From contig OX463810.1 of NCBI GenBank assembly GCA_949825045.1, positions 34,544,201 through 34,608,200 on the forward strand: a stretch of DNA of 64,000 bases, given 5' to 3'. This stretch comes from Argyresthia goedartella (taxonomy: Eukaryota > Arthropoda > Insecta > Lepidoptera > Argyresthiidae). Positions 10,929 through 22,304 of the stretch are shown piece by piece. The first letter of the stretch is position 1. Each line of letters opens with the position of its first letter. Under the pieces are notes generated by a model, which saw only the letters and a list, made by a program, of their open reading frames with translations, made no database searches and was not told where the DNA came from. The position numbers and the translations under genes were made by a program.

Positions 10929-13900
10929 CTAGATTCTGAAAAAAAATACACATACTGTCAACATGATGATATTATAATTCTAACTGAAACTTGGCTTAAT
11001 GATGGAGTTAACAGTACAGAGCTTTTTGACGATAGGTACATGGTTCATAGACGAGATAGGGGCACAACCACTTCTCAAAAATGTGACGGTGGAGGTACGC
11101 TTATTGCAGTATTAAAGAAATATGACTCTAAAAGGATGTCTGACTGGGAGAGTGGATGCGAAGACTTATGGGTAACTATTAACATAAAGATAACCGAAAC
11201 AATTAAACAGCTAGCGTTTTGTGCGGTATACCTTCCCCCCCTGTATGCATACCAGCACTGAATATATTTCTAAAAAACTGCAATCGCGTCTCGGAACTCC
11301 ATGACCTAAAAACATGCATAATGGGCGACTTTAACATTAGAGGAATTACAGGGAACTCATCAGGGGATTGTATGCCAATTGTCGCCTCAGGAGCAATAGA
11401 AAAATGCCTTACAGACTTTTTGACGTTAAATAGCTTGTCACAGAAAAACTACATCGTGAATGCAAACCAAAACATTCTGGACTTGATAATTACTGATATA
11501 TCCAGTTGCGAGGTATCTTTGGCTAACGATATTTTATCAAAAGTCGACCACTACCATCCACCACTTGAAATCAGCTTATTATCCGCCACAGAGGATAGTC
11601 TTCCTTGCAATAGTAATAACCCACGCTATAGTTTTTTCAAAGGTGATTTCAACGCGATTAACCATCAACTTAACGGCGTAGACTGGGCTGATCAATTGGG
11701 TGCAATGAAAAACGTTAACGACATGACAGCCCTATTATATCACGAGCTCCAAGATTGTATCAGTAAATTTGTACCTTTAAAACAACATAAGAAAGCCAAA
11801 TTCCCGTCGTGGTTTAATAAAAACCTCATTAACCTACTACGCGAGAAAAACAATATTCGGAGACGCTTTAAGAAATACAAAAACCCTTTAGACGAAATAT
11901 CATTAAAAATCATCAAAAATAGGTGCGAGAAACTCTCAGTCAGCTGTTACAACGCTCATCTCAAAACCCTAGAGGACAACATCCACGATAACCCCAAATT
12001 GTTTTGGTCTTTTATTAAAAGTAAACGAAGTGGTCAAAGTAATTTCCTTCCAACCATGAACGATGGATCTGTGTCTGCAACCAAGGGTGAAGAGGTCTGC
12101 GAGTTGTTTGCATCCTATTTCCTCTCTGTTTACAATACATGTTACCGTAATCTCACCATATTAGACACCAAAGAAGCACACAGTGATAGCTTTTCCTCAC
12201 TTATAATCAAACGAGAAAACATATTTTGTTAACTTAAACAGCTTGACCCTAACAAAAGTCCAGGTCCCGATGCCATACCAGCCATATTGATAAAGGCATG
12301 TTCGACTAGCCTAGTAGAACCTCTATACCACATTTTCAATTGCTCCCTCAAGACAGGCACATTTCCAAACACATGGAAAAGAGCTAGAGTAGCCCCAATC
12401 TTCAAAGGAGGTGACACCTCATCGGTGAAAGACTATCGACCTATCTCCTTACTTTGTATATTCGGCAAAATTCTCGAATCCTTGATTTGTCCACATATTC
12501 AGAGACATTGTAAACAAGTCATAACTGACTACCAGCACGGCTTCTTAGTGGCTCGGTCGACTTGCACTAACTTGGTTTGTTTTGAGGACACCCTGGTGGA
12601 GACTATTGATAAGAGCAAACAGGCAGATGTAATTTACACGGATTTCAGCAAGGCCTTTGACAAAGTCTCCCACCAGGTGTTGTTACAAAAATTAAGATCC
12701 TTCGGCTTTACTGGCTCAATGCTTACGTGGCTAAAATCATACCTGAGCGATCGCAATTATCATGTGGTAGTTAACGGATTTTCGTCAGGCCATCTCAACA
12801 TAACTTCAGGTGTCCCGCAAGGATCACACCTAGGTCCTATACTCTTTAACATATTTATTAACGACCTGCCAAAATGCTTCCGTAACTCAACACCATTCAT
12901 GTACGCCGACGACCTGAAAGCCGCCAGAGTTATAGACTCACGAGATGATTCATCACTCCTTCAGGAAGACCTAAAGCGACTAGTAGGTTGGTGTCATGAT
13001 AATGGTATGCAACTTAATGCTTCAAAATGTTCGTACGTTAGCTTCTCGCGTAAATTAACCAACATACCTACAAAATACCACATCGACGGCACAGAACTAA
13101 AACAACGGGATACAATCAAGGATCTTGGCATAATTTTTGACAGTAAACTCACTTTTATCCCCCACATAGACCACACCATAAAAAGGGCATCAAAGATGTT
13201 AGGGTTTGTCATCCGAAATGGGAAAGTTTTTAAACATCCGAAGACCAAAATCCTATTGTACAACAGTCTCGTTCGTAGTATACTGGAATACGCCAGTGTT
13301 GTGTGGCGCCCACACTATGCGATACATATGCTGAGGCTTGAGCGTATCCAAAAACGGTTTATGTGGCACCTTGCTTTTACACAAGGAGTGGCCAAAAAAG
13401 TAAAATCTTATAAAGAGAGACTAGAGCACTTTAAAGTGCAATCATTATCAACGCGCTTCGAATATATTGACCTCTCATTTCTCCATAAAATTTTAAATGA
13501 CACCATAAACTGCCCTCCCTTACTATCTAAATTCAATTTAAGGGTGCCCCGCAGACGCCCTCGCAACCCCACTACTCCACTCTGCCCTCCTCTACGTCGA
13601 ACAGTACTGGGTTCAAACTCCGCAATCCCGCGGCTCTGTCGGAGTCTAAATGAACACTCAGACATATTTGACATATTTCATGACTCATTAGGTAAACTTA
13701 AGAAAATACTCTCGTCAAACTCTGTCACTCAATAACATGTTTTTATTTTACCTTCATATTTTGTCTTTACAAAATCTAAATATGAATATAGTTTGCTAGT
13801 TTAATATAGATTCTCGTCATTGTTAGTTTGTATTTGCAACTCTTGTAGCAATACAGATACACATAACGAATGTGGTGTTCACTTATAATTAATTTGTGCA

Positions 13901-13987
13901 TTAAGCTCTGTTTAGTCCTAAGTCCTATTTATGTAAGTAACCAATGTTCAAATTGTTAGTGAACCAAATAAAGAGAAAAAAAAAAAC
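10929..13987 (+). mobile_element. Jockey/CR1-group LINE (EN + RT), nearly complete
   Basis: One reading frame family from about 10930 to 13735 encodes an apurinic-type endonuclease followed by a reverse transcriptase. Endonuclease: ILTETWLNDGV, then MGDFNIRG. RT: SPGPDAIPAILIKA, DFSKAFDKVSH, SGVPQGSHLGPILFNIFIND, catalytic YADD at 12902-12913 and a C-terminal thumb region with LEYASVVWRPHY. The start of the endonuclease domain is missing, so it is 5' truncated. Two lesions: a 7-C run at about 11235-11241 needs one extra base to stay in frame, and there is an in-frame TAA at 12230-12232 just before the RT domain. The 3' UTR ends with AATAAAG and a poly(A) run at 13975-13986. Clade assignment within the Jockey/CR1 group is inferred. 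Confidence 0.85.
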
Positions 13988-14440
13988 ATTACAAAAGTTT
14001 ATAAAACGTATTTATTGGTTTCCATGTTGTTTTTTTTTTTAAATGACGTAACTCAATTATCATCGGCTCCGTGGCGCAAAATAAAAAGTTTCTCCTAGGG
14101 ATAGAAAAGCAATTTTCCAGCCGGCGATCTACCCATGAAAATTAAACTTTGCTAACAGGAGAGATGAAAAGTAAGTTTTATGAACAATACATATCGGTTT
14201 CATTTTAAGAAAGTGAGTTAGGTTTGTCTGTGTGCATGATTGTTTATGAAATTAAATTACATAGTTGTCGATCGCATACACCAATAATATGCTTATGTCA
14301 CGCACACATGCATACCGCCTTCGTGTGGTACCTTCGACTGAGGGGTGGTTATTTACATTAAAGCAAAAAAATATGATTACTTCATCGAGAAATTCCTTAT
14401 AAATCATACAATTGTGGCATTCGTTCTATCACTTGCTGCC
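13988..14440. other. No recognisable feature
   Basis: T-rich run at about 14030-14040; otherwise nothing recognised. Confidence 0.4.
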
Positions 14441-14592
14441 GCGCTCGCAAAGCGCGTCCCGGCTACTATCGCTACGTGGTAGTGGTCCTAAAACCCCTCC
14501 ACCAACCCGCACTGAGCCAGCGTGGTGGAGTATGGCTTAATGTCACTCGTATCCGGGTAGAGGCCTGTGCCCCTCGGGGGGGGGGACATCTT
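14441..14592 (+). mobile_element. Rep-C, 3' part
   Basis: CCCGGCTACTATCGCTACG, CCCGCACTGAGCCAGCGTGG, GGAGTATGGCTTAAT and a G-rich end (CCCTCGGGGGGG). The tRNA-like head is absent. Confidence 0.7.
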
Positions 14593-14734
14593 CAACTATC
14601 ACTTAAAACAAGATAGATTAACAGATTGTGAACATGAAATGAATTTGTCGCTTTTCTTGAATTACTGCTTTTAGCTTTAAATTTAGACATTATCAACATG
14701 ATTAAGTAACTGTAGCTACTAACAACTGTTCTTT

Positions 14735-14790
14735 TGGCATCCCGTATGGAAAAAGGGGTGACGATATGCTTATGAATAAGTAGGTAACGA
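14735..14790 (-). repeat. Rep-D fragment
   Basis: CATCCCGTATGGAAAAAGG and GACGATATGCTTATGA match the minus-strand Rep-D end also seen at 56745-56800. Confidence 0.5.
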
Positions 14791-14908
14791 TAATAGTAGT
14801 TTATGTGACTGCTACATTACATTACATACATTAATACTCGAGAGTGGGTTTCATAATAATATCACTCGAGAGTTTTAATGCCTAATTATGTACAGTTACA
14901 TACACTAG

Positions 14909-15220
14909 TTTATCTACACACATATCATAAGCTCTCTTTGATGTGTTTAGGAATCGCATGTTTGACCGGCATTGTGGCATTGAGTTGTTTAGCTTGTTCT
15001 GTAGTACCAACTTCACAGACAAACTAGGGGCGGCACGCAACCGGGCGTCGGCGTTCGAAATTTCAATGTCATAATATGTAGAAAAATTATACATTATGGT
15101 CATAATGTACAAATTTTCAGATAAGAAATGAGTTTTAACCAAATAGTTTTACATTATGCTGGTCTTAACGTGCGGTTTTTAGACGCAGTAAAGAGGGTTT
15201 ATGATACGTGTGTAGATAAA
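14909..15220. mobile_element. TIR element (MITE-like), family M1, 312 bp
   Basis: Ends are inverted repeats of roughly 35-60 bp. The left begins TTTATCTACACACATATCAT and the right, reverse-complemented, begins TTTATCTACACACGTATCAT. Both flanks carry TAG (14906-14908 and 15221-15223), a possible 3-bp target duplication. A minus-strand 86-codon frame (15142-14882) runs through the left TIR and ends KRAYDMCVDKLVYV. A diverged copy lies at 57798-58122. No transposase is recognisable, so it is a non-autonomous DNA element of unknown superfamily. Confidence 0.7.
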
Positions 15221-16007
15221 TAGTAAAACAGGTGACCAACTTTTATAACAAGTGCTGTCAAAGCCAGAGATAGCCGCAGTTAACAGAGTAGAATAGATCT
15301 GACATGTGGTCTGCGGCCGGTGTGACAGAAGAGATCTCTATCTCCTAAGTGTCGCTCACCCACGCGCGCGGGAAATTCATACGCGCATTCGAATTCTCAA
15401 ACTCAAACTCAACTCAAATTCCAGTATGATAATGAAACATGTGGCGGTAGACAGGTGTTTTTATATAACTGCGTCGTGTATACAAAAGCTTTATATTCAG
15501 GTCTGCTTGCACATAGCTGATCGGTGTAAGCAGGCCTTGTTGTAAATGGCCGAATGCCGTGCCATGACAATGTTGTTCAAAATAAAATGGCGCTCATATG
15601 TCTGTTACTTTTCAATCCCGAGGCACCAAAAGTGACACATGACTGAGTATCCGTCAAATTTTATTCTTGCATATGAATTCAGATAAATGGGTCTATATTT
15701 CAATGTATATTTAAAAAAAAAAATCGCAAGTCTAGCCTTCAGACAGAAATAGCCCAGCGCACGGCGGAAGCACTAAATCGTCGGCGGCGCGGATTTGCGC
15801 GTCAACTGTGCGCGTGCGCATCGGGCAATCCATCGGCGCGCAAGATTCAGTTAGGAATGCTACACTCCCTGAGTGACGTTTCCTTCGGTGATCTGCATCG
15901 CGGTGATAAGTTATGCTTATAATCTATCAACCAGATAAATCGTGTTTTTGCGTACAACATTTACGATTTTATCCATAACTTGTGGAATAGGCTAGGCAGG
16001 CATATAC
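15221..16007. other. Unrecognised; GC-rich patch at 15770-15850
   Basis: A CpG-dense patch (GGCGGCGCGGATTTGCGCG near 15783) contrasts with the AT-rich surroundings and lies about 500 bp upstream of a candidate first exon. No coding frame supported. Confidence 0.4.
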
Positions 16008-16166
16008 AGTGTGAGTCTTTATAAAGTGCATGAATCAAACAGGGTTGGTTAAACAGGACCAAATTTTATCGACAGTATATTTTAATCCCCCCCTATTTTC
16101 ATACTCATTTTAATAATTTCATTTCATGTACATCTTTGATATATGTACTTTATAAAGACTCACACT
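16008..16166. mobile_element. Short TIR element (MITE-like), 159 bp
   Basis: Terminal inverted repeats of 24 bp with one mismatch: the left starts AGTGTGAGTCTTTATAAAGT and the right is its reverse complement ending at 16166. Flanks are ATA (16004-16006, one base C between) and ATA (16167-16169), compatible with TA-targeted Tc1/mariner-type insertion. The interior is AT-rich and non-coding. Confidence 0.65.
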
Positions 16167-16343
16167 ATAACTTAGAACAAATTAGAACAAAGATTGAAAA
16201 AGTTTTCTTTCTGACGCATCCAAAGCTACGGATATTAAATTATTGACACGAAAACACAGTAATATATTTCCACAAGTAAACCACCACTCACTACCAGAGA
16301 CGCTCCACCATCACGGCATCAGAAATGGAGCAGAACGCAGCAT

Positions 16344-16688
16344 CAGTCGCGCTCCGACGACGACAGACGAGATGTGAAACACTGCTTGTTACACTTTGTA
16401 TAGTAGAAGTGACGGTAGGTGTCGAGAAGAGATCGTTTCGTTGAGAACGGTTTCATCTGTGACTGAATTTGTTTTGATGCAACGACGTTCCGTGCGATAT
16501 CGTGGTGATTTAACTTTAATTAAATAGTCGCGAGCAACGAGACGGTGGACGGACGAGATCGTCGCTGACATAGCCGCTGAATCAAATACTATGCTATTGC
16601 GACTGGGTAACGTATTAACAAGAACGTTTATTGCTGAAATCGAGAAACGGTCTTCGCGTTCCCGTCGAGGAAACAGTATTGTAAAACG
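16344..16688 (+). other. Candidate host first exon
   Basis: A TCAGT initiator-like motif at 16343-16347 (arthropod core promoter consensus) opens a CpG-rich stretch that ends at a perfect donor, AAACG|GTAAGT, at 16689. A short frame starts at ATG 16591 (MLLRLGNVLTRTFIAE...) and stays open to the donor (32 codons plus 2 bases), but upstream ATGs exist and it may be untranslated. An acceptor-flanked exon lies at 18390. Evidence is motif-based only; there is no protein homology. Confidence 0.3.
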
Positions 16689-18388
16689 GTAAGTCTTTAG
16701 AACGGTCATTCCTACTTTGTAGCTAGTGTAAACCTCGGACGAATTATCTAGACACCTCGCTGGAATTCATAAACCTCAGAGACCTTTATTGACGTCGTGG
16801 TACAAGATGCCCAGTTAAATCGTCCGGGTAATACAGTAGACTGGTAATAACAGCTAAACATTGGTATCATTGATGTTGGGGAAGATAATGTTAGAAGTAT
16901 GTGTCTAGACTGGCCGTAGAAGAAACACGAAAGAGTTTCGGTAACCTGTCCGTCGAATGAGTGAGAATTATGGAGGAACGGAGGCCAAAAAGTTCATGGT
17001 GGCCTCTGCGTCTGGAAAAAGACGTGTGTATTGCAAACTTGTTGAAGTATTTCTGGATACACCTCACGATCCGGCCGCGACTCCAACTTTAGCAAATCTG
17101 ATTCTAATTGCGCCAATTCCATTCCTTATTACCCTGTGCCATATAAGATGGGCCGCCCAAGATATTATCTAGGTCTCGCTTCGCCTGCATTTACCATAGA
17201 TGCTTATTAATATCAAGTTGAAAGCTGGGAAACCAACATTCCTCGAGACACTTCGGCGTACCCCGCCATTAGCTGGTGAGCAAAAACGGAGATCATTATC
17301 GTACTAACACATAAGCCGGTCAATTCAGCGAACTCTAATGATACGGGCTAATTTCACAGCTTTTGATGTGCTGCCTCACGGTGACAATTCATGGAAAAAA
17401 AATGCGACGTCTTTTTTCCCATACCATCGTGCCAGTGGGTACTAAAAGTTGAGTGGGTATTCTAATATTTGAATATTTGTATAAGATAAGGAAGCAACAA
17501 ACTAAGTTTAGTTGAAAGTCTGCTTGATAATTGAGTTCTACCATTAATACACCATCAAAGCTTCCATCTTATTTAAGCATCCACCACAACCCCTGAGAGC
17601 AAATAAGCATTATTTAATCTCTACTTCAAATCGCGTAGGAATGCTTTGGGAGAATCCTGGGCCAAGTATCGTGGAAGCGCTCAAACTATTTGCAATACAC
17701 GAAGCAACGGGGTAACTACATCATCTGGAATACTCTAGCTAGCTAGATAACTGTCAATTCAATTTCAATAAGCCTCGAGGATAAAGACTTCTCTTGAAAC
17801 TCAACATGTGTAGGTCCATATTCGATTGCCGGTGGAGTAAAGGACAATTCATATAAGAACGGACCGGGATCTTCGGGATACAACCGAGGTGACCTTACAA
17901 TTGCGGTGAGAGACACCTTTTTAAAATGTAAATTTTTAAAAATTAACACTGAGAGCTGAGTTAATTTTCACATATACGCCTACCGTGTATCCCTTTAATG
18001 TATTTGAATTAAAGGCGATACGATAATGATGACAAATTTTGCAACACCGGTGTAGATAAATAATATAATGCCCAGAACAGTTCATAGCCATTGCTCGTAC
18101 ACTTTCACTACAGTCAGGATTGGACAGGAGCCGGGTGGTAAGAAAAAAAATGCCTGGGTCATAAATGGATCGTCAGTATAAGTCGCGCAACGAATTAAGA
18201 GCGCTGGGCGACGAAGGCGGGAATTACTGCGCATATGTACAATACGATTAAAATAAGTTAACGATTCGGCCAACCTCGGAAGTTGTCGTGAATTCCTCGT
18301 CTCTCACATAGAGAGAGAGAGAGATCGGATTTAGGTGATGATATCTGGGAAAAGCCGAATCTTTAACTGATTTTCATCGTTTTGTACA
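16689..18388. other. No recognisable feature; possible intron
   Basis: No repeat family or convincing coding frame recognised in 1.7 kb, which is unusual for this window. A 71-residue frame at 16957-17172 has no family signature. GAGAGA run at 18309-18323. Confidence 0.35.
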
Positions 18389-18389
18389 G

Positions 18390-18770
18390 GTAATGAAAAG
18401 TGCCACCGCTCATAACGTGTGGCGCGACGTTAAGCACGAGTTAAAATCCAGATTCCCGGGTGCTCCGGACTACAAGTGCTGCGTTAGTGCGTGGCACCGG
18501 CTCGAATCATCTAGTGCGAATCATCCTTAAACCAAGCGTCTCAATTCTGCGGGGCCGCGTTTCGTGGGAAGCTCCCGGCGGCGGCGGCGGCGGCGGTGGT
18601 GGCGGTGCGTTCGGAATGCGTACGTGCGCCGATCGCGGTGCGATTTGCCATCCAGGGTGACGATTCTATTTTATCAATGTAATTTATTCAAAATATTATT
18701 CTAAGTTTGTAAATCTTACTATAAATATTCTCATACATGCATCATTATGAATAAAAATATAATAAAAACA
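18390..18770 (+). other. Candidate host terminal exon, unknown protein
   Basis: A good acceptor (ACTGATTTTCATCG then TTTTGTACAG, ending at 18389) precedes a frame V-MKSATAHNVWRDVKHELKS, then RFPGAPDYKCC, SAWHRLE, stopping at TAA 18526-18528. Two tryptophans 24 residues apart and the Cys-Cys/Trp spacing give it a folded-domain look, loosely like SANT/trihelix DNA-binding repeats, but I do not recognise the family. A GGC repeat run follows (about 18578-18606). Polyadenylation signals AATAAAAATATAATAAAAAC lie at about 18750-18769. It could be an alternative 3' exon or a 45-residue small protein starting at ATG 18393. No homology is claimed. Confidence 0.3.
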
Positions 18771-19085
18771 GTACGCAGGCTTAGGCATATTTCCCTCCCC
18801 TCCCCAATCACATGAACAGGCACTACTCTTTCCACTTTCAGACACTCACTACCACCTCTCATCTTCTCACCACATTCACTCTACCTGACATTTTCACCAA
18901 AATCATGTTTTAACAATGCAATTAATACCACATGAATTTATTTTAATTAAATTAAAATGCAATTGAATTTAATGGATGCATATATAATTTTTCTTAACAT
19001 ATTTTAATAACTTAATTTGATCGAGATTGTTATACTACTTACTTTTTAATTATCATTATTCGAAATTTTAGCTACAACGGGAACA
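18771..19085. other. No recognisable feature
   Basis: AT-rich; nothing supported. Confidence 0.4.
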
Positions 19086-19192
19086 GCGGGGTTCCTGTAA
19101 CACAGGGTCTGATGATCTCGGCTAGCACAGGGCCTTATTGTAAACTAGTTTAGGAATTTTAATTTTGAATAAATAATTTTGTATTTTGTATA
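19086..19192 (+). mobile_element. Probable LINE 3' end
   Basis: CAGCGGGGTTCCTGTAACAC and CACAGGGCCTTATTGTAA followed by GAATAAATAATTTTGTATTT, a poly(A) signal with a short TTTTGTA tandem end. Single copy here; family inferred from its end structure. Confidence 0.4.
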
Positions 19193-19265
19193 CCTTTTAC
19201 TCACTGCCCTAACGATCGCCCTCTTACTGCCCAAATCTTAATTCTCGGTACAAACCGGACGAACA

Positions 19266-19375
19266 CTGCTGTGTGCCCTTTCCCATATGGAGCGGCAGAG
19301 GCACAGCTGCGCCCACGTTCAGCCAGTTATCCGTTTTGTGTGACAGGCGGCTAGGCCAGCGCCGTACGCGATGTC
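19266..19375 (+). repeat. Rep-D
   Basis: TTTCCCATATGGAGCGGCAG, AGGCACAGCTGCGCCCACG, TTTTGTGTGACAGG and GGCTAGGCCAGCGCCG give the full order of Rep-D blocks. Confidence 0.6.
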
Positions 19376-20035
19376 GGTCGTACGTACAGAGCGTTCGCAA
19401 TCTTTGTCGAGACTGCACGGCCTGGGCAGCCGGAGGACAGCGACAGGCGATCAATAGGGCAATGTAAACGTCACAAATCAGAATCTTATCCCAGATGTCA
19501 CAGTAATCGCACTGCCGACTGGGCAGCAAATAGACTGATTACTAGTACATTGATGACTGATGTATTATGTCCAACTGCATCCGAAGGTTGTTGGAACCCG
19601 TTAATTTAAAGGTCGCAGCGTTTTTGTTCATTTCGTCCTGCCGTTGGAATGTCCACTGAAGAACTAAGGCAATTAGACCCCTGCTTCGAGCACAAAAAAT
19701 ATGTATTCTTTCAATTAGTGCTATTTTTACGACATTTTACATTTTAAACACTTAAAAAAGTACAACACGTCCAAGTTACGTAGTCAAGCACGTCAAAGTT
19801 ATTACTTGTTAGCCAGATACCCACTTAACATAGTCGTGTTGTATTTCAGTTGTGATAAAACTGTATTTAGCGGCTGTAAAAAGACTATCAAACAAATCAA
19901 AACACAAAATAAATCAAAAGCTAGTCGGCCTAAATACTAAATTTAAGATTTTAATTGTAGAATATAATATAATTACAATAATAACAGCTTAGGAAATAAA
20001 TGCTCCACAAAAGGGTTCTAGTCTAGATAGAAAAG
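19376..20035. other. No recognisable feature
   Basis: No family or gene recognised up to the start of the octamer array. Confidence 0.4.
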
Positions 20036-20410
20036 TTTAAAGATTTAAAGATTTAAAGATTTAAAGATTTAAATATTTAAAGATTTAAAGATTTAAAGAT
20101 TTAAAGATTTAAAGATTTAAAGATTTAAAGATTTAAAGATTTAAAGATTTAAAGATTTAAAGATTTAAAGATTTAAAGATTTAAAGATTTAAAGATTTAA
20201 AGATTTAAAGATTTAAAGATTTAAAGATTTAAAGATTTAAAGATTTAAAGATTTAAAGATTTAAAGATTTAAAGCTTTAAAGTTTTAAAGCTTTAAAGAT
20301 TTAAAGATTTAAAGATTTGATATTTAAAGATTTAAAGATTTAAATATTTAAAGATTTAAAGATTTAAATATTTAAAGATTTAAAGATTTAAAGATTTAAA
20401 GATTTAAAGA
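20036..20410 (+). repeat. (TTTAAAGA)n microsatellite, about 47 units
   Basis: Octamer array of about 375 bp, essentially perfect from 20060 to 20270, then with variants (AAATATTT, GCTTTAAAG) toward the right end. No ORF function expected. A SINE-A begins about 20 bp beyond it. Confidence 0.95.
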
Positions 20411-20431
20411 TGATTTTCATGTTATTTTTTA

Positions 20432-20600
20432 AACACAAACAGAAACATTTATATGGAGGCACATACATAGCTTCCGGCCCCACACTAGGATACATAAGTG
20501 TCGTGGGAACCAGAAGCAGCGACACCACACACATATAAACATCCAAGACCTAGGATTATTTTTAAATCCCCGGCCGGGGATCTTACCCAGGACCTTTCAG
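20432..20600 (-). mobile_element. SINE-A
   Basis: Reverse complement of the family body (AAACATTTATATGGAGGCAC, GGCCCCACACTAGGATAC, ACATCCAAGACCTAGG), with part of the head around CCCCGGCCGGGGATC. Confidence 0.75.
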
Positions 20601-20631
20601 AATTATGAATTATCTCCTGACATAATTCTAA

Positions 20632-20790
20632 CTCCGCTCCGTGGTTACACGCCCGCTTCTCACGCAGAGGTGCGGGTTCGTATCCGGACGTTCTATCGCT
20701 GTTTGAAAACATCGTTAATATTGAATAACTGGCTAAACGTGAACACAACTGCGCCTGTGCCACCCCGTATGGGAATGATATCTTCCTGAC
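20632..20790. repeat. Rep-C head (+) next to Rep-D end (-)
   Basis: Plus-strand tRNA-like head: CCCGCTTCTCACGCAG and B-box-like GGGTTCGTATCC (20647-20690). It is followed by minus-strand Rep-D blocks (CACAACTGCGCCTGTGCCAC, CCCGTATGGGAA at about 20745-20775). Confidence 0.5.
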
Positions 20791-21165
20791 AGAATGCTCA
20801 CTTTTTTCTACATTTCCCTACTGGACCGCACAGCCCTCACACCCCGGGTTATTACAACGGCACCCGCCTCGCCTCGTCTCAATCTCACCATAGCACGGTT
20901 CAACCATGGTGCAGTAACTAAACTTTGTGAAACAGATTCTTAACAACTCTCTTAACTTTTTTCAGTCCCACGATACAGAGTTACTTCAGTATGGGACACA
21001 ACCCTTTGATTGTCATATTGCGAGTGCTTCTTATAAAATGAATAAGCAAATTAAGCTATACTTAGTAGCGAAATCGTTGTTAAAGCATTGCCTAGAAAGC
21101 CTTTCTCAACCATTGTATTTATCGGACCAGGGACTCTCAAGCTAAGTTTTTTTAGGCTTATACAT
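20791..21165. other. No recognisable feature
   Basis: A short frame at 20927-21145 lacks any family signature. Confidence 0.35.
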
Positions 21166-21325
21166 TTCTTCTATGTTGACAATAGGATACACTGTATCGT
21201 AGGAACCAGATACAGTGACGTCAGAGACATATAAACATCAAAAAAAATCTGGGTTTTTTTTTCTCCCCAGTCGGGATTCAAACTCGGGACCACTCGCTTG
21301 AGAGACAGAGCTTCGAACCGCTCCC
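21166..21325 (-). mobile_element. SINE-A, diverged
   Basis: AATAGGATACACTGTATCGT, GGAACCAGATACAGTGACGT and CATATAAACATC follow SINE-A order in reverse. The B-box area reads GTCGGGATTCAAACTCGGGA. Confidence 0.6.
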
Positions 21326-21680
21326 ATTATCACAACCGAAAAATAGAATAATTTAAATAGGTCAATATTAATATTTTATTTATTTAAAGGCATAATACAT
21401 GAGATGATGATTAAACATGATTTAACTTTTAATGTGAATATTAGGAGAAAAAATAAAGAAAATAATAAATGTTTAATAATTTATATTAAAGATAATATAA
21501 ATTACATTCACGATAAAAAAATATATTTTTATAAATTATGTCAATGAGACCTCCTCGAGGCTCTCCCTTCCAAAAGTCCCTCTCTAATAGTGAGAAACCA
21601 ATATACTACATTTGCATGTAACTGTTGAAACTCCTGCAAGAAAAAATACCAGACCTGGCCATTGGCTTCAAAACCTCACA
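21326..21680. other. AT-rich, no recognisable feature
   Basis: Nothing supported. Confidence 0.4.
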
Positions 21681-21836
21681 GAACTGTTGGCTTACACCTT
21701 AAAGTGTCATCCGAAGCACTGAAGTCCGATAATGTGCTTAAGATAAATTAATTCTCATCTACCATGTACCGGTCAAGAGTCGAACCTGCATCTCCTATGG
21801 GAGATACAAGCGTGAAACCCATTAGCCGTGGTCTAA
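21681..21836 (-). mobile_element. Rep-C head and upper body
   Basis: AAAGTGTCATCCGAAGCACT and GTCGAACCTGCATCTCC...GCGTGAAACCCATTAG correspond to the upper body and tRNA-like head of the 7173 copy. The lower body is missing. Confidence 0.6.
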
Positions 21837-22304
21837 CGGATTTCACGCTCTTATATATATAAAAAACAAGCTCCATCGATATACTGCAAGAATCACAGTC
21901 AGAAATAGCCATAATGTTAGGAAGAAGTCTCCCAAAACTCCCACCAGAGGAAGGATACGGCGATGAGACGCGCGAATGAATGTTACTGGCTGTAACTCCA
22001 CTGTGACGGAAGCATGCGCAGGCGACGACGGACGGTTCCCGCTATTAGCGACAAACTACTGCCGCGGTAATGGCGCGGTCGCTACCAGTACACCATTTTT
22101 TATAGCAACAAGTTACAAGAGGCACAATGCCTAGTCAAAATAAATACTTTTAAAGAAATGTCAAAAGTAATTTTGTTTATGAGTTGTATGAAAATATCGA
22201 GAATTAACGTGATTAAATTTTGAGATAATGTTGGCCTAATTTAGATACAAATTAAAATGAAAAATAAGAAAATGAAAACTTTAAATGAATAAAACTTTGG
22301 ATAA
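21837..22304. other. No recognisable feature
   Basis: A locally GC-rich patch near 22020-22080; no frame or repeat recognised. Confidence 0.4.

Noticed and set aside
16957..17172. 71-codon frame
   Set aside because: No homology or expression signal; within the size expected by chance.
20036..20410. CRISPR-like regular repeats
   Set aside because: The array has no spacers, the unit is 8 bp and the genome is eukaryotic.
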